Shown piece after piece: positions 19,778 to 28,368 of a stretch of 64,000 bases of DNA. The translations under genes were made by a program, and so were the position numbers. Every line of letters starts with the position of its first letter. The stretch's first letter is position 1. This DNA comes from Clostridium weizhouense (GTDB taxonomy: Bacteria; Bacillota; Clostridia; Clostridiales; Clostridiaceae). Under the pieces are notes generated by a model, which searched no databases, was not told the origin of the DNA, and was given only the letters and a program-made list of their open reading frames with translations. The DNA lies in the NCBI RefSeq assembly GCF_019431045.1, contig NZ_JAHXPT010000011.1:1-64000 (forward strand), in the 5' to 3' direction.

Positions 19778-20662
19778 GAATTTTATTCCAATTTTTTCGC
19801 CGAATAAAACTTTACATTCATAACCATTTTTTGACTGATATAATATATCATCATCAATGTTAACTTTACCTTTTTCAAAAAATAAAATAGTAGTTGATCC
19901 ACCAAATTTAAAATATCCTTTTTCATCTCCTTTTTTAACTTTTTCATTAGGAGAATATGTTTGGATTATAGATCCGACACAAGTAGCACCAACTTCTATA
20001 GTCAATATATCACCAAAATTATCTGACTTCAATATAGACCACTCTCTTTTATTTTCACAAAAGAGTTTTGGAATTGAGTTAAGGGCAATAGGATTAACAG
20101 AGTAATAATGCCCTTTTATTTTATATGTTTCAGATGGGATTCCAGAATCAGCAAAATGAAATCTATGATAATCAGTAGGACATAATCTTAAAATAATACA
20201 AGTTCCACCGTTATAATTTTGTGCTATTTCATTATTTTTAATTAATTCATTTAAACTATAAGTTAATCCTTTAATCTGAACAATATTATTTAGATCTATA
20301 TTTTCATAAACAGTAATTCTTCCATCACCAGGAGAAATAAGTACATTATTATCATTTGAAATAGGTCTTGCATTAGGAACTAAATTTCTAACAAAAAAAT
20401 CATTAAATGATTTAAAATCAGATATATTTTTTTCTGCAATTGACATATCAATGTTAAAATTCTCAATAAAATTAGAAATATTTTTAGCACTAAATTTAGT
20501 ATCGCAAAACTTACCATATATTTTAGAAAACAGTTTTCTTTTTGCTATTAATTCAGCAAAATTTTTACCTAATGGTGATTCATAAGTCCACTCAATAAAT
20601 TTCTTTCCAGCGACTTTTTCCTCTTCATAATCTTTAGTAATTCTATTATATACTTTAATCAT
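19769..20662 (-). CDS. psd: Phosphatidylserine decarboxylase proenzyme
   Basis: 297 residues from ATG 20662, preceded by AAGAGG; the longer ORF to 20737 has no site. The family core is present: [16 protein letters not shown] (catalytic His region), SIIQTYSPN, and the self-cleavage site FKFGGSTT, where GGST yields the pyruvoyl subunit. It converts phosphatidylserine to phosphatidylethanolamine at the membrane. The substrate-making pssA is not adjacent. It is divergent from the TetR gene, with about 160 bp between the two starts. Confidence 0.95.
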   Translation of the reverse strand: MIKVYNRITKDYEEEKVAGKKFIEWTYESPLGKNFAELIAKRKLFSKIYGKFCDTKFSAKNISNFIENFNIDMSIAEKNISDFKSFNDFFVRNLVPNARPISNDNNVLISPGDGRITVYENIDLNNIVQIKGLTYSLNELIKNNEIAQNYNGGTCIILRLCPTDYHRFHFADSGIPSETYKIKGHYYSVNPIALNSIPKLFCENKREWSILKSDNFGDILTIEVGATCVGSIIQTYSPNEKVKKGDEKGYFKFGGSTTILFFEKGKVNIDDDILYQSKNGYECKVLFGEKIGIKFNS

Positions 20663-20779
20663 ATATACCTCTTTCTTTAAATTAATAAGAAATAAATTAA
20701 TATATAATGATTTTATCATATATATTAAAAATATCAAAAAATTAAGAATTAAAGGAATAAATAGTAAAATAATAGTGGT

Positions 20780-20785
20780 ATAATG
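20780..20785 (+). promoter_or_regulatory. -10 element of the tetR-family gene
   Basis: TATAAT here covers the first possible ATG (20783) of the TetR ORF, which argues that translation begins further down at the GTG 20822. Confidence 0.5.
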
Positions 20786-20821
20786 AAATTATCAATGAGA
20801 TTAGAAAATGAGGGATATGTT

Positions 20822-21391
20822 GTGAATAAAACTAAACGTTTGATTTTTAATTCGGGAATAGAAATATTTTCAAATGCAGGTTACAGAGGAGCAACTATGG
20901 ATGATATAGCTAAAAGGGCTGGGCTTGCAAAGGGAACATTATATTATAATTTTACTAGTAAAGAAGATATTTTTAATTTTATAGTAGAAGAGGGTTTAAA
21001 TATACTTAGCAGTCGAATTTTAAAAGTTAAAGAAATGGACATAAGTTCTATTGAAAAACTAAAACAAACATGTAACATGCAGTTAACATTTTTATATGAA
21101 AATAAAAATTTTTTTAAGGTAGTAATGAGTCAATTATGGGGAAATGAAGAAAGACAAATTGCATTAAGAGAAAAAATAAAAAATTATATAAAGGAATTAG
21201 AATTTTATATAAAATGCGGAATTGAAGAAGGAGAGGTAAGAATAGGAGATAGTAAGCTTATGGCTTATGAAGTTTTTGGTACATTATGTTCTGCTGCTAT
21301 ATATGAATTAATTGATATAGAAAAAATCAATTTAGAAAATCTTATTGAAAAAACATTAGAATTCACACTAAATGGATTATCAAATAAATAG
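20822..21391 (+). CDS. TetR/AcrR family transcription regulator
   Basis: 189 residues from GTG 20822 (AGGGA 6 nt upstream). The upstream ATG at 20783 lacks a site and sits in a -10 box. The HTH is typical: TKRLIFNSGIEIFSNAGYRG, then TMDDIAKRAGLAKGTLYYNF. The ligand domain (about 55-185) is unassigned. TetR proteins usually repress a neighbouring gene; here the divergent neighbour is psd and the downstream gene is the hydrogenase, so membrane lipid or redox control are both possible. Confidence 0.9.
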   Translation: MNKTKRLIFNSGIEIFSNAGYRGATMDDIAKRAGLAKGTLYYNFTSKEDIFNFIVEEGLNILSSRILKVKEMDISSIEKLKQTCNMQLTFLYENKNFFKVVMSQLWGNEERQIALREKIKNYIKELEFYIKCGIEEGEVRIGDSKLMAYEVFGTLCSAAIYELIDIEKINLENLIEKTLEFTLNGLSNK

Positions 21392-21414
21392 GAGTTTTAA
21401 ATATATAAACTAAC

Positions 21415-21460
21415 GATAAAGGTATTAAAATATTCTTTAAATACCTTTATTTTTCTTTTT
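21415..21460 (+). terminator. Terminator after the tetR-family gene
   Basis: ATAAAGGTATT / AATACCTTTAT with an AT-rich loop and a T tract (ATTTTTCTTTTT). Confidence 0.8.
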
Positions 21461-21562
21461 AACCAATAAATATTATTATTTACCACTTATTTTTATTTAA
21501 CAATTATGTTAAAATTATATTTGCTTGGTTTTAAATAATATTTAATTGGAGGATTAACTTTT

Positions 21563-23287
21563 ATGATAAATGTAATAATAGATGGAGAACAAATAATAAG
21601 TAAAGAAAATGAAACTATCTTAAAAGTAGCTTTGGAAAATGGAATAGAAATATCAACATTATGTTACTTAAATGATTGCAGCAATACTGGCAAATGTGGA
21701 GTATGTGCTGTTGAAATAGAGGGAGAGGAAAACTTAGTATTATCTTGTGAAACTTTAGTTAAAGATGGAATGATTATTAAGACGAATTCAGATAGAGTTC
21801 AAGAAGAAATTAAATCAAAAGTTTCTAACATGTTGGATAAACATGAATTTAAATGTGGACCATGTAAAAGAAGAGAAAACTGTGAGTTTTTAAAATTAGT
21901 TATAAAAACTAAAGCTAGAGCAAGTAAACCGTTTATAGTTCAAGACAAATCAAGTTATGTAGATGATAGAAGTAGATCTATAGTACTAGATAGAACAAAA
22001 TGTATATTATGTGAAAGATGTGAATCTGCATGTGGTGAAAGAACAGGCACTGATTCTATTAAGATTATAAATGATAATGGAGAAAGAAAAGTATCATCTA
22101 TAGAGAATAGATGCTTTGATGAAACTAATTGTTTATTATGTGGACAATGTGTAGCTGCATGTCCAGTAGATGCACTTTCAGAAAAATCACATATTGAAAG
22201 AGTACAAAATGCAATAAATGATCCAAATAAACATGTAATAGTTGCAATGGCACCATCAGTTAGAACGGCTATGGGAGAACTGTTTAAAATGGGTTATGGA
22301 ATAGATGTAACAGGAAAAATATATACAGCTTTAAGAATGTTAGGCTTTAATAAGATATTTGATATTAATTTTGGAGCAGATATGACTATAATGGAAGAGG
22401 CTACTGAGTTAGTTAAAAGAATTAATGAAGGTGGACCCTTCCCAATGTTTACGTCATGCTGTCCATCATGGGTTAGAGAAGTAGAAAATTATTTTCCAAA
22501 TTTTATAGAGAATTTATCTACTGCAAAGTCACCACAACAAATTTTTGGAGCTGCAAGTAAAACATATTATCCTGAAATAGAGGGATTAAATCCTAAAGAT
22601 ATATTTACAGTTACTATAATGCCATGTACATCTAAAAAGTATGAAGCTGATAGAGGTGAAATGGAGAATGATGGATTAAGAAATATAGATGCAGTAATAA
22701 CTACTAGAGAATTAGCAAAGATGATAAAAACTGCAAAAATAGATTTCGTTAATTTAGAAGATGGTATAGTAGATCCGGCAATGGGAGAATATACAGGAGC
22801 AGGAGCTATATTTGGAGCAACTGGTGGGGTTATGGAAGCAGCCTTAAGAACATCTAAAGACTTCATAGAGAATAGGTCATTAAAAGATATAGAATATAAA
22901 CAAGTTAGAGGAATAGAAGGCATTAAAGAGGCTACAGTAGAATTAGGTGGAAAAGAATATAATATTGCTGTTATTAATGGTGCTAAGAATGTATTTAACT
23001 TTATAGAAAGTGGTAAAATGAACGAAAAAGAATATCACTTTATTGAAGTAATGTCATGTCCAGGAGGTTGTGTAAATGGTGGTGGACAACCTCATGTAAG
23101 TGCAAAAGAAAGAGAAAAAATAGATATTAGAAAAGTAAGAGCTTCTGTTTTATATAATCAAGATAAGGGCTTAGAAAAGAGAAAATCTCATGAAAATTCA
23201 GCATTATTAAAGATGTATGATAATTATATGGGCAAGCCTGGTGAAGGATTAGCACATAAGCTTTTACATATTAAATATAAAAAATAA
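21563..23287 (+). CDS. hydA: [FeFe]-hydrogenase, monomeric CpI-type
   Basis: 574 residues, the length of clostridial CpI-type enzymes. In order: plant-type [2Fe-2S] domain (CYLNDCSNTGKCGVC...SCET, about 34-80), His-Cys3 [4Fe-4S] site (HEFKCGPCKRRENC), two [4Fe-4S] ferredoxin motifs (CILCERCESAC and CLLCGQCVAACP), then the H-cluster domain with TSCCPSW (about 297-303), MPCTSKKYE (about 353-361) and MSCPGGCVNGGGQP (about 495-508). It evolves H2 from reduced ferredoxin during fermentation. GGAGG lies before the ATG. Maturation genes (hydEFG) are not in the window. Confidence 0.97.
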   Translation: MINVIIDGEQIISKENETILKVALENGIEISTLCYLNDCSNTGKCGVCAVEIEGEENLVLSCETLVKDGMIIKTNSDRVQEEIKSKVSNMLDKHEFKCGPCKRRENCEFLKLVIKTKARASKPFIVQDKSSYVDDRSRSIVLDRTKCILCERCESACGERTGTDSIKIINDNGERKVSSIENRCFDETNCLLCGQCVAACPVDALSEKSHIERVQNAINDPNKHVIVAMAPSVRTAMGELFKMGYGIDVTGKIYTALRMLGFNKIFDINFGADMTIMEEATELVKRINEGGPFPMFTSCCPSWVREVENYFPNFIENLSTAKSPQQIFGAASKTYYPEIEGLNPKDIFTVTIMPCTSKKYEADRGEMENDGLRNIDAVITTRELAKMIKTAKIDFVNLEDGIVDPAMGEYTGAGAIFGATGGVMEAALRTSKDFIENRSLKDIEYKQVRGIEGIKEATVELGGKEYNIAVINGAKNVFNFIESGKMNEKEYHFIEVMSCPGGCVNGGGQPHVSAKEREKIDIRKVRASVLYNQDKGLEKRKSHENSALLKMYDNYMGKPGEGLAHKLLHIKYKK

Positions 23288-23342
23288 AATGTTATATAAA
23301 TATTATTTCAGAATATATTAAAAATATATTTAATGTAAATTT

Positions 23343-23380
23343 AAGTGGCGATACCATAAAAGATAGTATCGCCATTTATT
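23343..23380. terminator. Bidirectional terminator between hydA and the ABC-F gene
   Basis: AAGTGGCGATAC / GTATCGCCATTT around cataaaagata with a T tract. It is shared by two convergent genes. Confidence 0.85.
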
Positions 23381-23384
23381 TTAA

Positions 23385-24980
23385 TTATTTATTTGATTGA
23401 GAAAACTCTAAGTATTCATCAAAAGTCATAGTTCTATCAACAATAGATCCATCATCTTTGATATCAATAATTCTATTTGCTATAGTTTGAACAAATTGGT
23501 GGTCATGAGAAGCAAATAGTATGTTACTATTATAATCTTTTAATCCATTATTTACAGCAGTAATTGATTCAAGATCTAAGTGGTTAGTTGGTTGATCTAA
23601 CATTAATACATTTGCATTAGAAAGCATCATTTTAGATAACATACATCTAACTTTTTCTCCTCCAGATAATACATTAGCTTCTTTTAATGCCTCTTCTCCA
23701 GAGAATAACATTCTTCCTAAGAATCCTCTTATATAACTTTCAGATTTTTCTTCTGAATATTGTCTAAGCCAATCTACTAAAGAAAGATTACAACCATCAA
23801 AATATTCTGAGTTATCACTTGGGAAGTATGCGTTAGTTATAGTTATTCCCCACTTGAATTCACCACTATCTGGTTTCATTTCTCCAGCTAATATTTTAAA
23901 TAATGTAGTTACAGCAATTTCATTACCAACAAGAGCAATTTTATCACCTTTATTAACCATGAAATTTACATTATCTAAAACCTTAACTCCATCAATAGTT
24001 TTTGAAAGATCTTTAACTGTTAATATATCATTACCAACTTCTCTTTCAGGTTTAAACCCTACAAAAGGATATTTTCTGCTTGAAGGTTGGATATCATCTA
24101 AAGTTATTTTATCTAATAATTTTTTTCTTGAAGTAGCTTGCTTAGATTTAGAAGCATTAGCACTAAATCTTGCGATAAAGTCTTGTAATTCTTTAATTTT
24201 TTCTTCTTTTTTCTTATTTTGATCCTTTGACATTTGAAGAGCTAATTGGCTTGATTCATACCAGAAATCATAGTTACCAACATAAATTTTAATTTTACCA
24301 AAGTCAACATCAGCCATTTGAGTACAAACTGAATTTAGGAAATGTCTATCATGCGATACAACTATAACAGTTCCATCGAAATTTCCTAAGAAATCTTCTA
24401 ACCAATTTACAGCTTTTAAATCTAGACCATTAGTAGGTTCGTCTAGGATTAGTATTCCAGGATTACCGAATAAAGCTTGAGCTAAAAGAACTTTAACTTT
24501 TTCCCCTCCAGTTAATTCTGATACATTTTTAAAATGATATTCAGTTCCAATTCCTAAACCTTGTAAAAGCGAAGAAGCTTCAGATTCTGCTTCCCAACCA
24601 TTAAGTTCAGCAAATTCGCCTTCTAATTCAGATGCTCTGATTCCATCTTCATCAGAAAAATCAGGTTTTGCATATATCTCATCTTTTTCTTTCATGATTT
24701 GATATAATCTTTCATTACCCATTATTACAGTTTCTAAAACTTGAAAATCATCGTATTTATAATGTTCTTGTTTTAATACTGACATTCTTGTATTAGGAGC
24801 AATTATAACTTCACCAGTATTAGGCTCTACTTCACCTGATAATATTTTTAGAAATGTACTTTTTCCAGCACCATTTGCTCCGATAACTCCATAACAGTTC
24901 CCAGGAGTAAATTTAAGGTTGACATCTTCAAAAAGTTTACGTCCACCAAATCTTAGACTAACATTTGATACAGTTATCAA
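23385..24980 (-). CDS. ABC-F family ATPase (YkpA/YbiT-like), degenerate second nucleotide site
   Basis: 531 residues, two ABC domains without membrane segments, typical of ABC-F translation factors that act at the ribosomal E site. Domain 1: Walker A GANGAGKST (about 34-42), signature LTGGE, Walker B LILDEPTNGLDL. The linker is rich in Lys (about 250-290). Domain 2: the P-loop position reads VGNEIAVTTLFKI without the invariant Lys, the signature LSGGEKVRC is intact, and Walker B reads LMLDQPTNHLDL with Gln for Glu. This asymmetry is, as I recall, shared by close Firmicute relatives. It might be a housekeeping factor rather than a resistance factor. Confidence 0.9.
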   Translation of the reverse strand: MITVSNVSLRFGGRKLFEDVNLKFTPGNCYGVIGANGAGKSTFLKILSGEVEPNTGEVIIAPNTRMSVLKQEHYKYDDFQVLETVIMGNERLYQIMKEKDEIYAKPDFSDEDGIRASELEGEFAELNGWEAESEASSLLQGLGIGTEYHFKNVSELTGGEKVKVLLAQALFGNPGILILDEPTNGLDLKAVNWLEDFLGNFDGTVIVVSHDRHFLNSVCTQMADVDFGKIKIYVGNYDFWYESSQLALQMSKDQNKKKEEKIKELQDFIARFSANASKSKQATSRKKLLDKITLDDIQPSSRKYPFVGFKPEREVGNDILTVKDLSKTIDGVKVLDNVNFMVNKGDKIALVGNEIAVTTLFKILAGEMKPDSGEFKWGITITNAYFPSDNSEYFDGCNLSLVDWLRQYSEEKSESYIRGFLGRMLFSGEEALKEANVLSGGEKVRCMLSKMMLSNANVLMLDQPTNHLDLESITAVNNGLKDYNSNILFASHDHQFVQTIANRIIDIKDDGSIVDRTMTFDEYLEFSQSNK

Positions 24981-25074
24981 TAAATTTCCCTCATTTCATT
25001 GCGTATTATTCAGTTATTATACCATAGAATAGCAGTTAAAGAGAATAATAATAAGATTTTAATACTTTTTATTA

Positions 25075-25104
25075 TTGACATTTTTGTAAAAAAGATGGTA
25101 GAAT
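25075..25104 (+). promoter_or_regulatory. Promoter of the NSS transporter leader
   Basis: TTGACA (25075-25080) and TAGAAT (25099-25104) with TGG before it (extended -10), 18 nt apart. Transcription would begin near 25111, about 25 nt before the leader ORF. Confidence 0.75.
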
Positions 25105-25136
25105 TAAGGAAAATTAATTAAATGGAGATAATAATT

Positions 25137-25202
25137 ATGATATGCACTATTTGTAAGACTATACAATTTAATAACGCATATTACTTTAGCTATTATGGAT
25201 AG
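25137..25202 (+). CDS. Tyr-rich leader peptide (putative attenuator ORF)
   Basis: A 21-codon ORF: ATG at 25137, TAG at 25200-25202. GGAG at 25124-25127 is a fair Shine-Dalgarno at 9 nt spacing. The C-terminal residues are AYYFSYYG, so four of the last seven codons are Tyr and one is Phe. The layout (short transcript leader, aromatic run just before the stop, then alternative hairpins and a terminator ahead of an amino-acid transporter gene) is that of a ribosome-stalling attenuator. The downstream gene is an NSS transporter of the size of the tyrosine transporter Tyt1. Function is inferred, and I know no described example of it. Confidence 0.62.
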   Translation: MICTICKTIQFNNAYYFSYYG

Positions 25203-25378
25203 AGCTTGTATCAATGTTTATAGGTACAGGCTAAGCAGAAAACTTGGTTTTGTATCTATGATGGTTGAGGATTTTTATCGTCTTCAAAGTTTACCACATA
25301 GAAACAAAAAAACTATGTGGGTGTAGAATATTAGAATTGTAGGAAAGCCGCATAGTAAGCACTATGTGGCTTTATTTT
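25203..25378 (+). promoter_or_regulatory. Mutually exclusive hairpins and terminator ahead of the NSS transporter
   Basis: 25203-25210 pairs with 25225-25232 (AGCTTGTA/TACAGGCT), directly after the leader stop. Five segments then compete. S0 25255-25265 (TCTATGATGGT) can pair with S1 25293-25302 (ACCACATAGA). S1 can also pair with S2 25313-25320 (CTATGTGG). S2 can also pair with S3 25348-25356 (CCGCATAGT). S3 pairs with S4 25361-25369 in a 13-bp terminator stem (25344-25373) followed by ATTTTATT. S2 and S4 carry the same ACTATGTGG. So S0:S1+S2:S3 reads as antitermination and S1:S2+S3:S4 as termination. Confidence 0.65.
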
Positions 25379-25403
25379 ATTATGCAGGAGGGACAGTAGG
25401 AAA

Positions 25404-26717
25404 ATGGCTAAAAGAGAAAATTTTAAGAGTAGGGCTGGCTTTGTACTAGCTTGTATAGGGGCAGCAGTAGGTCTAGGAAACATATGGATGTTTCCATATC
25501 GATTAGGTCAAAATGGAGGAGCAGCATTTTTAATTCCATATTTTATATTTGTTTTGTTATTAGGATCAACAGGATTAATAACTGAATTTGCATTTGGAAG
25601 AAAATTTAAAGCTGGATCAATGGCTGGGATTAGAAATGTGTTTGATGAAAAGAAAAAAAGTGGTGGATTATTAGTTGGTTTAATTCCTGTAGTAGGATTA
25701 GCAGGTGTCTTCATGTTTTACAATATAGTTGTAGGGTGGATATTAAAGTATTTTTCAATGAGTGTTTCTGGTGAATTATTTTCTGTAGATGTTAATTCAT
25801 TTTTTGATGGATTTGCAGGAAATAGTCAATCTATAATATGGAACTTTATTGCAATAGCCTTAACATTAATTATAGTGTATATGGGAGTAACAAAAGGTAT
25901 TGAATTAATAAATAAAATAATAATGCCACTATTATTTATTATATTTATACTTCTTGCTATAAGATCTTTAACTCTTTCAGGAGCTATAGAGGGCGTTAAA
26001 TATCTTTTGAATCCTAAATGGGAAGTTTTATTAAAACCTAATACCTGGATCATGGCATTAGGACAAGCATTTTTTACAGTATCTTTAAATGGTTGTGGTA
26101 TGGTTGTTTATGGAAGTTATATGAAAAAAGATTTTGATATACCAAGATCAGCATTAAGTACAGCTATATTAGATACATTAGCAGCATTGCTTGCATCATT
26201 TGTTATAATGCCAGCAGTTTTTGCTTTTAAACTAAATCCAATGGCAGGTCCACCGTTATTATTTATAACAATGCCAACAATATTTAGAGAAATGCCAGGT
26301 GGAAGAATAATATCAATAATATTTTTCTTAAGCATTTTATTTGCAGCAATATCTTCATCTATTAATATGTTAGAAGGTCCTGTTGAGGCATTAATGTCAC
26401 AAACTAGATTAAATAGAAAGAAAGCATCTATTATTATAGCAAGTATAGGATTTATTCTATCTATTCCTTTAAATTTAAGCATGGGTGCTTTTGATAGCTT
26501 TACTAATTTTATAACAATAATAGTATCACCAACAGCAGCACTTATAGTATTTATAGTGTTCTATTATGTATATGATTCTAGAAAGGCACTAGAAGAAATA
26601 AATGTGGGAGCTAGCAGAAAACTTGGAGTTACATTTTTAAATTTTGCTAAATATGTTTTTGTATTTATTACTGTTCTAGTTATAATTTTAGGTATCATAT
26701 ATGGAGGAATTGGCTAA
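25404..26717 (+). CDS. Sodium-dependent NSS (SNF) family amino acid transporter, Tyt1-like
   Basis: 437 residues with about 11 membrane segments, as in bacterial NSS proteins of this size. The N terminus carries the family signature FVLACIGAAVGLGNIWMFPY (sodium and substrate site 1), followed by GQNGGAAFLIPYF. Later segments include SLNGCGMVVYGSYM (helix 6 region) and AAISSSINMLEGPVEAL (helix 8 region). Members import amino acids with sodium; characterised ones include LeuT, tryptophan TnaT and tyrosine Tyt1. The Tyr-rich leader upstream points to tyrosine or another aromatic substrate. AGGAGGG precedes the ATG. Confidence 0.92.
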   Translation: MAKRENFKSRAGFVLACIGAAVGLGNIWMFPYRLGQNGGAAFLIPYFIFVLLLGSTGLITEFAFGRKFKAGSMAGIRNVFDEKKKSGGLLVGLIPVVGLAGVFMFYNIVVGWILKYFSMSVSGELFSVDVNSFFDGFAGNSQSIIWNFIAIALTLIIVYMGVTKGIELINKIIMPLLFIIFILLAIRSLTLSGAIEGVKYLLNPKWEVLLKPNTWIMALGQAFFTVSLNGCGMVVYGSYMKKDFDIPRSALSTAILDTLAALLASFVIMPAVFAFKLNPMAGPPLLFITMPTIFREMPGGRIISIIFFLSILFAAISSSINMLEGPVEALMSQTRLNRKKASIIIASIGFILSIPLNLSMGAFDSFTNFITIIVSPTAALIVFIVFYYVYDSRKALEEINVGASRKLGVTFLNFAKYVFVFITVLVIILGIIYGGIG

Positions 26718-26759
26718 TTATTATAATAAAATATAAATAGTTATTAAAAATATAGCGAT

Positions 26760-26816
26760 AAAAAAGCTAAGTTAACTTAAAGATATAATTTTATAAGTTA
26801 ACTCAGCTTTTTTTAT
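26760..26816 (+). terminator. Terminator after the NSS transporter
   Basis: AAAAAGCTAAGTTAACTTA / TAAGTTAACTCAGCTTTTTTT: a long hairpin with one mismatch and a seven-T tract. Confidence 0.88.
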
Positions 26817-26821
26817 TTTGT

Positions 26822-26916
26822 CTATGTTTTAAGTGAATGTTGATATTGTAGCATAAAGCAAATTCCAATGCCAGTTCGCCCTTATACTACAATATCAACA
26901 CTGTTTCAAAACATAG
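26822..26916. repeat. Imperfect palindromic repeat, copy A
   Basis: 95 bp. The outer arms CTATGTTTT / AAAACATAG and the inner arms GTTGATATTGTAG / CTACAATATCAAC enclose a 32-nt loop. The arm consensus CTATGTTTTAAGT...TTGATATT.TAG recurs at 41278-41356 and 53643-53677, and in weaker form at 38438-38630. Confidence 0.72.
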
Positions 26917-26935
26917 CATTTATATTATATAAACA

Positions 26936-27583
26936 TTATATTATATAGAAAAATACACATATAAAGTGACAAAGTGTTCCAAGCATTATAAAGATATGAA
27001 ATATCTCATGTGAACCAAAGACACCTATTTTTATTTTATCTTTTTTTAATGCGTATATTACTCCACCTATTGTATACATAAGTCCACCTAATATAAGTAA
27101 ATTTAGTCCTGAAGTAGATAGAACTTTAGATAATGGATAGATTGCAAAAATAGCAAACCATCCTATAACAATATACATAACACTGCTTAACCACCTAGGA
27201 CATGTAACCCATAAAAGTTTAAAGATTATACCTAAAACTCCAGCAGTAGCTACAGCAGTAAATAATTTATTACCAGTAGAATTTTGTAATGCTACTAAGC
27301 AAAACGGTGCATAAGAACCTGTTATTAATACAAATATCATAGAGTGATCTAGTTTTTTTAATGATTTTATTACTTTTGAATTTGCAATAACAGAGTGGTA
27401 AGTTGCTGAAGCACTATAAAGTAAAATCATACTAACTCCAAATAGTATAACTGCAAAGTATTCTATTACTGATCCGTTATTAGTTATCAATTTACCTGTC
27501 ATTAGAATTAATCCAATAAGTGATAGAATAGCCCCTATTAAATGAGTTAACCCATTTACAGGTTCTCTTAAATATTTAGTCAT
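26936..27583 (-). CDS. Hemolysin III / PAQR family membrane protein
   Basis: 215 residues from ATG 27583, with GGAGGTG 6 nt upstream; the longer ORF would begin inside the palindrome region. Seven predicted membrane segments carry the PAQR motif set: REPVNGLTHLIGA at the N terminus, SATYHS, LDHSMIF, and SHEIFHIFIMLGTLCHF at the end, with the metal-binding His residues. Such TrhA/YqfA-like proteins affect membrane homeostasis; haemolytic action is reported only for some. It is divergent from the DUF1836 gene, with two identical palindromes in the shared promoter region. Confidence 0.88.
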   Translation of the reverse strand: MTKYLREPVNGLTHLIGAILSLIGLILMTGKLITNNGSVIEYFAVILFGVSMILLYSASATYHSVIANSKVIKSLKKLDHSMIFVLITGSYAPFCLVALQNSTGNKLFTAVATAGVLGIIFKLLWVTCPRWLSSVMYIVIGWFAIFAIYPLSKVLSTSGLNLLILGGLMYTIGGVIYALKKDKIKIGVFGSHEIFHIFIMLGTLCHFICVFFYII

Positions 27584-27608
27584 ATTTACACCTCCAAAAT
27601 TTATCATG

Positions 27609-27623
27609 TAGTTTTTAAAACTA
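27609..27623. promoter_or_regulatory. Palindromic operator candidate, copy 1
   Basis: TAGTTTTTAAAACTA, a palindrome about one central base. Symmetry extends to ATCAT...ATGAT (27604-27630) with one G-T position. The same 15-mer occurs at 27752-27766. Confidence 0.55.
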
Positions 27624-27751
27624 TATGATGATATATTAATATTATTATATATAGTAAAATAAAAGTCAACACATAATTATTATATTTTTCTTCATTTTCT
27701 TGAATTATATTCAGAATACTATTAATATATAAATATATATGATACATTATA

Positions 27752-27766
27752 TAGTTTTTAAAACTA
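27752..27766. promoter_or_regulatory. Palindromic operator candidate, copy 2
   Basis: The same TAGTTTTTAAAACTA 15-mer, just before the AAGGAG Shine-Dalgarno of the DUF1836 gene. Two copies near the two divergent starts suggest one regulator for both genes. Confidence 0.55.
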
Positions 27767-27782
27767 GATAAGGAGAAAAAGT

Positions 27783-28367
27783 GTGATTAATAAAGATATA
27801 TTAAATATTATAGAAAATTTAAATGTAGATAAAAAAATAGAACTTAAGGATATACCTGATTTAGATTTATATATGGATCAAGTAATTCAACTTTTTGAAA
27901 GTAAATTATCAGTACTTAAAAGAAACGAAGAAGATAAGGTATTAACTAAAACTATGATTAATAACTATGCAAAAGCAAAATTATTAATGAGCATAAAGAA
28001 TAAAAAGTATTCTAAAGAACATTTAATACTTATGTGTTTAATTTATGATTTAAAAGGATCTTTATCAATTAATGATATAAAACTTGTTTTAAACAATATA
28101 GTTAATAAATATGAAAATAATGAAGAATATGATTTAAGGGCTTTATATGATACCTATTTACAAATCAGTAGTGAGGATAGTGAAGAATTTAAATCATCTG
28201 TAATTAATAAACAAGAAAACTTAAAGAAGTTATTAAATGATAATAATATTACAGGTGATTTTGAAGAAAAGTTTTTACTTATAGGATCTATGATATCAAT
28301 GAGTAATATGTATAGAAAAATGGGTGAAGCATTGATTGACGAATTTTTTATAGAAGGTGATAAATAA
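27783..28367 (+). CDS. DUF1836 domain protein
   Basis: 194 residues, GTG start at 27783 with AAGGAG 8 nt before. The stretch DIPDLDLYMDQVIQLFESKL and TKTMINNYAKAKLL...KKYSKEHLILMCLIY is the DUF1836 signature. The region around TKTMINNYAKAKLL looks helix-turn-helix-like (MerR-like), so a DNA-binding role is possible but unproven. It runs into the ABC-class ATPase gene 1 nt downstream, whose Shine-Dalgarno lies in this gene's last codons, so the pair is likely translationally coupled. Confidence 0.78.
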   Translation: MINKDILNIIENLNVDKKIELKDIPDLDLYMDQVIQLFESKLSVLKRNEEDKVLTKTMINNYAKAKLLMSIKNKKYSKEHLILMCLIYDLKGSLSINDIKLVLNNIVNKYENNEEYDLRALYDTYLQISSEDSEEFKSSVINKQENLKKLLNDNNITGDFEEKFLLIGSMISMSNMYRKMGEALIDEFFIEGDK

Positions 28368-28368
28368 A

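Noticed and set aside
22567-22923. Minus-strand ORF inside hydA
   Set aside because: Shadow of the H-cluster domain coding strand.
24981-25403. T-box as explanation of the NSS transporter leader
   Set aside because: No T-box core (GGTGG..CGCG) or stem I motifs; a Tyr-rich ORF is present instead.
26117-26482. Minus-strand ORF inside the NSS transporter gene
   Set aside because: Shadow frame; composition follows the opposite codon positions.
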